Assembly (NCBI GenBank): GCA_036273515.1
Contig: DASUHM010000064.1
Location: 1 to 42,454 of the forward strand
DNA: 42,454 nucleotides
Reading direction: 5' to 3'
Source: Gaiellales bacterium
Lineage (GTDB): Bacteria; Actinomycetota; Thermoleophilia; Gaiellales; JAICJC01
How positions within the stretch are numbered: position 1 is the first letter of the stretch; each line of letters starts with the position of its first letter. The notes beneath the pieces were generated by a model that did no database searches, was not told where the DNA came from, and saw only the letters and a list, made by a program, of their open reading frames with translations. Position numbers and translations under genes: made by a program. This document shows positions 41,167-42,454 of this stretch, piece by piece.

Positions 41167-42354
41167 GTGCCCGACCTGCCCCTCGCCGACGTCCGGGTGC
41201 TCGACCTGACCCAGATCCTGGCCGGGCCGTTCTGCACCATGATGCTCGCCGATCTCGGCGCCGACGTCGTCAAGGTGGAACGGCCGGGAGGCGGCGACGG
41301 CAGCCGCCACTGGGGGCCGCCGTTCGTGGCCGGCGAGAGCGCCTACTTCCTCCAGGTCAACCGCAACAAGCGCTCGATCACGATCGACCTGAAGCACCCC
41401 GACGGCGCGGCCGTCGCCCGCCGCATGGCCGCCCAGGCGGATGTCGTGATCGAGAACTTCCTGCCCCACGCCGGCGAGCGCTTCGGGCTGGACGCCGCAT
41501 CGGTGCGGGGCGAGCATCCCGCCGTCGTCCACTGCGCGATCCGCGGCTATCCGACCGGGCACCCCGAGGCCGCCCGCCCCGGCTACGACTTCGTCATGCA
41601 GGGGATCGGCGGGATCATGAGCATGCAGGGCGACCCCGACGGCGAGCCGATGAAGGTGGCCGTCGCGATCTCGGACATCGTGGCCGGCCAATTCGCGAGC
41701 TCGGCGATCCTGGCGGCGCTGCTGCGGCGCGGGCGGACGGGCGAGGGCGCGACGCTCGAGGTGTCGCTGCTCGACGCGCAGGTGGCCTGGCTCGCCAACC
41801 GCGGCGGCGACTGGCTGATCGGCGAGATCGAGCCGGTGCGGCTCGGGAACGCCCACCCGTCGATCGTTCCCTACGAGACGTTCCGGGCGGCCGACGGCTA
41901 CGTGAACCTGGCCGTCGGCACCGACGAGCAGTTCGCCCGGTTCTGCCGCGAGGCCGGGCTCGACGAGCTGGCCGACGACCCCGACCTCACGACGAACCGG
42001 CTCCGCGTCGTCAACCGCGACCGGCTCGTCCCCGCGCTCCAGCGCGCGTTCGCCGGGCGCCCGGTCGCCCACTGGCTGGGGGTTCTCGACCGCGCCGGCG
42101 TCCCCGGCGGCCCGGTGCTCTCGGTGCCCGAGACGCTGGCCGGGCCCGCGGCGCACGCCGTCGAGTCGATCGAGCACCCCACCGCCGGGCCGCTCAAGCT
42201 GATCGCCTCGCCGATGCAGATCGACGGCGAGCGGCCGTCGGCGCGCATCCCGCCGCCACGCCTGGGCGAGCACACGGCCGAGGTCCTCGCGGAGGCGGGG
42301 TACGGCGAGGACGAGATCGCCGGGCTCCTCACCGGCCCCTGCGCGCCCGGGTAA
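41167..42354 (+). CDS. CaiB/BaiF family class III CoA transferase
   Basis: A 395-residue enzyme moving CoA between acids. [60 protein letters not shown], and the catalytic Asp in [13 protein letters not shown], followed by [19 protein letters not shown]. The start is GTG 41167, 8 nt after TAGGAT. The C-terminal LPP-type closing segment is [18 protein letters not shown]. The acid substrate is unknown. Confidence 0.92.
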   Translation: MPDLPLADVRVLDLTQILAGPFCTMMLADLGADVVKVERPGGGDGSRHWGPPFVAGESAYFLQVNRNKRSITIDLKHPDGAAVARRMAAQADVVIENFLPHAGERFGLDAASVRGEHPAVVHCAIRGYPTGHPEAARPGYDFVMQGIGGIMSMQGDPDGEPMKVAVAISDIVAGQFASSAILAALLRRGRTGEGATLEVSLLDAQVAWLANRGGDWLIGEIEPVRLGNAHPSIVPYETFRAADGYVNLAVGTDEQFARFCREAGLDELADDPDLTTNRLRVVNRDRLVPALQRAFAGRPVAHWLGVLDRAGVPGGPVLSVPETLAGPAAHAVESIEHPTAGPLKLIASPMQIDGERPSARIPPPRLGEHTAEVLAEAGYGEDEIAGLLTGPCAPG

Positions 42355-42367
42355 ACTGCGCGCTCCC

Positions 42368-42451
42368 GCGGATGTGGCGGAATTGGTAGACGCGCACGGT
42401 TCAGGTCCGTGTGACCGCAAGGTCGTGGAGGTTCAAGTCCTCTCATCCGCA
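42368..42451 (+). tRNA. tRNA-Leu (anticodon CAG)
   Basis: An 84-nt class II tRNA: acceptor GCGGATG/CATCCGC, D arm with TGGCGGAATTGGTAGACG, anticodon stem CACGG/CCGTG with loop containing TTCAGGT, a long variable arm, and T arm GAGGTTCAAGTCCTC. The discriminator is A 42451; CCA is not encoded. Confidence 0.95.
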
Positions 42452-42454
42452 TAG

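Noticed and set aside
1-42454. CRISPR arrays, rRNA genes, complete insertion sequences, prophage or defence islands
   Set aside because: No regularly spaced repeats, rRNA-like sequence, transposase, integrase or phage structural genes were seen.

Overview
The window is about 42 kb of high-GC bacterial DNA with dense, short-overlap operons on both strands. Gene content (whiA, yvcK, uvrC and a gap-pgk-tpiA-gpmI cluster, a HemQ-type haem enzyme, PspA with a PspAA partner, System I cytochrome c maturation genes) and many apparently leaderless genes with TANNNT -10 boxes point to an actinobacterium. My best guess is a Thermoleophilia-type soil lineage; that placement is inference, since no rRNA gene is present.

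Layout. 1-4400: the end of an unknown gene, a HisRS/HisZ-like protein, a secreted alkaline-phosphatase-superfamily protein, and a small membrane protein flanked by two different palindromic repeats. 4400-8205 (minus): operon ccmE-ccmF-ccmI-like-pspA-pspAA. 8250-11215: small genes, a SIMPL-domain protein, a methyltransferase, and two copies of a short inverted-repeat element with TTCCACGCCCC ends, the second lying against the remains of an antiporter gene. 11220-15350 (minus): an HD-domain alarmone-hydrolase-like protein, csoR and copA under a palindromic CsoR-type operator, and an arginine-deiminase-family protein. 15434-20100 (plus): tRNA-Gly, an MFS transporter, two decayed genes, and a PAS-PAS-GGDEF-EAL protein. 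20168-24264: a microprotein, a luciferase-like oxidoreductase, argS with an altered HIGH motif, a DUF3467 protein and a phosphoesterase.

24261-35222 is the conserved core on the minus strand. It runs uvrC, two lineage-specific membrane/secreted genes where rapZ usually sits, yvcK, whiA, then gap-pgk-tpiA-gpmI with every junction a 4-nt overlap, then an ECF sigma factor. A methyltransferase gene interrupts the block on the plus strand. 35316-42454 holds a beta-carbonic anhydrase, a three-gene TadE/TadG-like set whose last member is fused to an NlpC/P60 peptidase, hemQ, a decayed phosphotransferase gene, a two-gene membrane operon, a peroxiredoxin, a CaiB-family CoA transferase and tRNA-Leu.

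The most unusual items are the TadG-NlpC/P60 fusion set, the arginyl-tRNA synthetase lacking both HIGH histidines, a ccmF that seems to start at CTG, a CXXXY-type CcmE, the copper operator lying on the start codon of copA, and the window-wide leaderless pattern. I found no complete mobile element, CRISPR array or rRNA.
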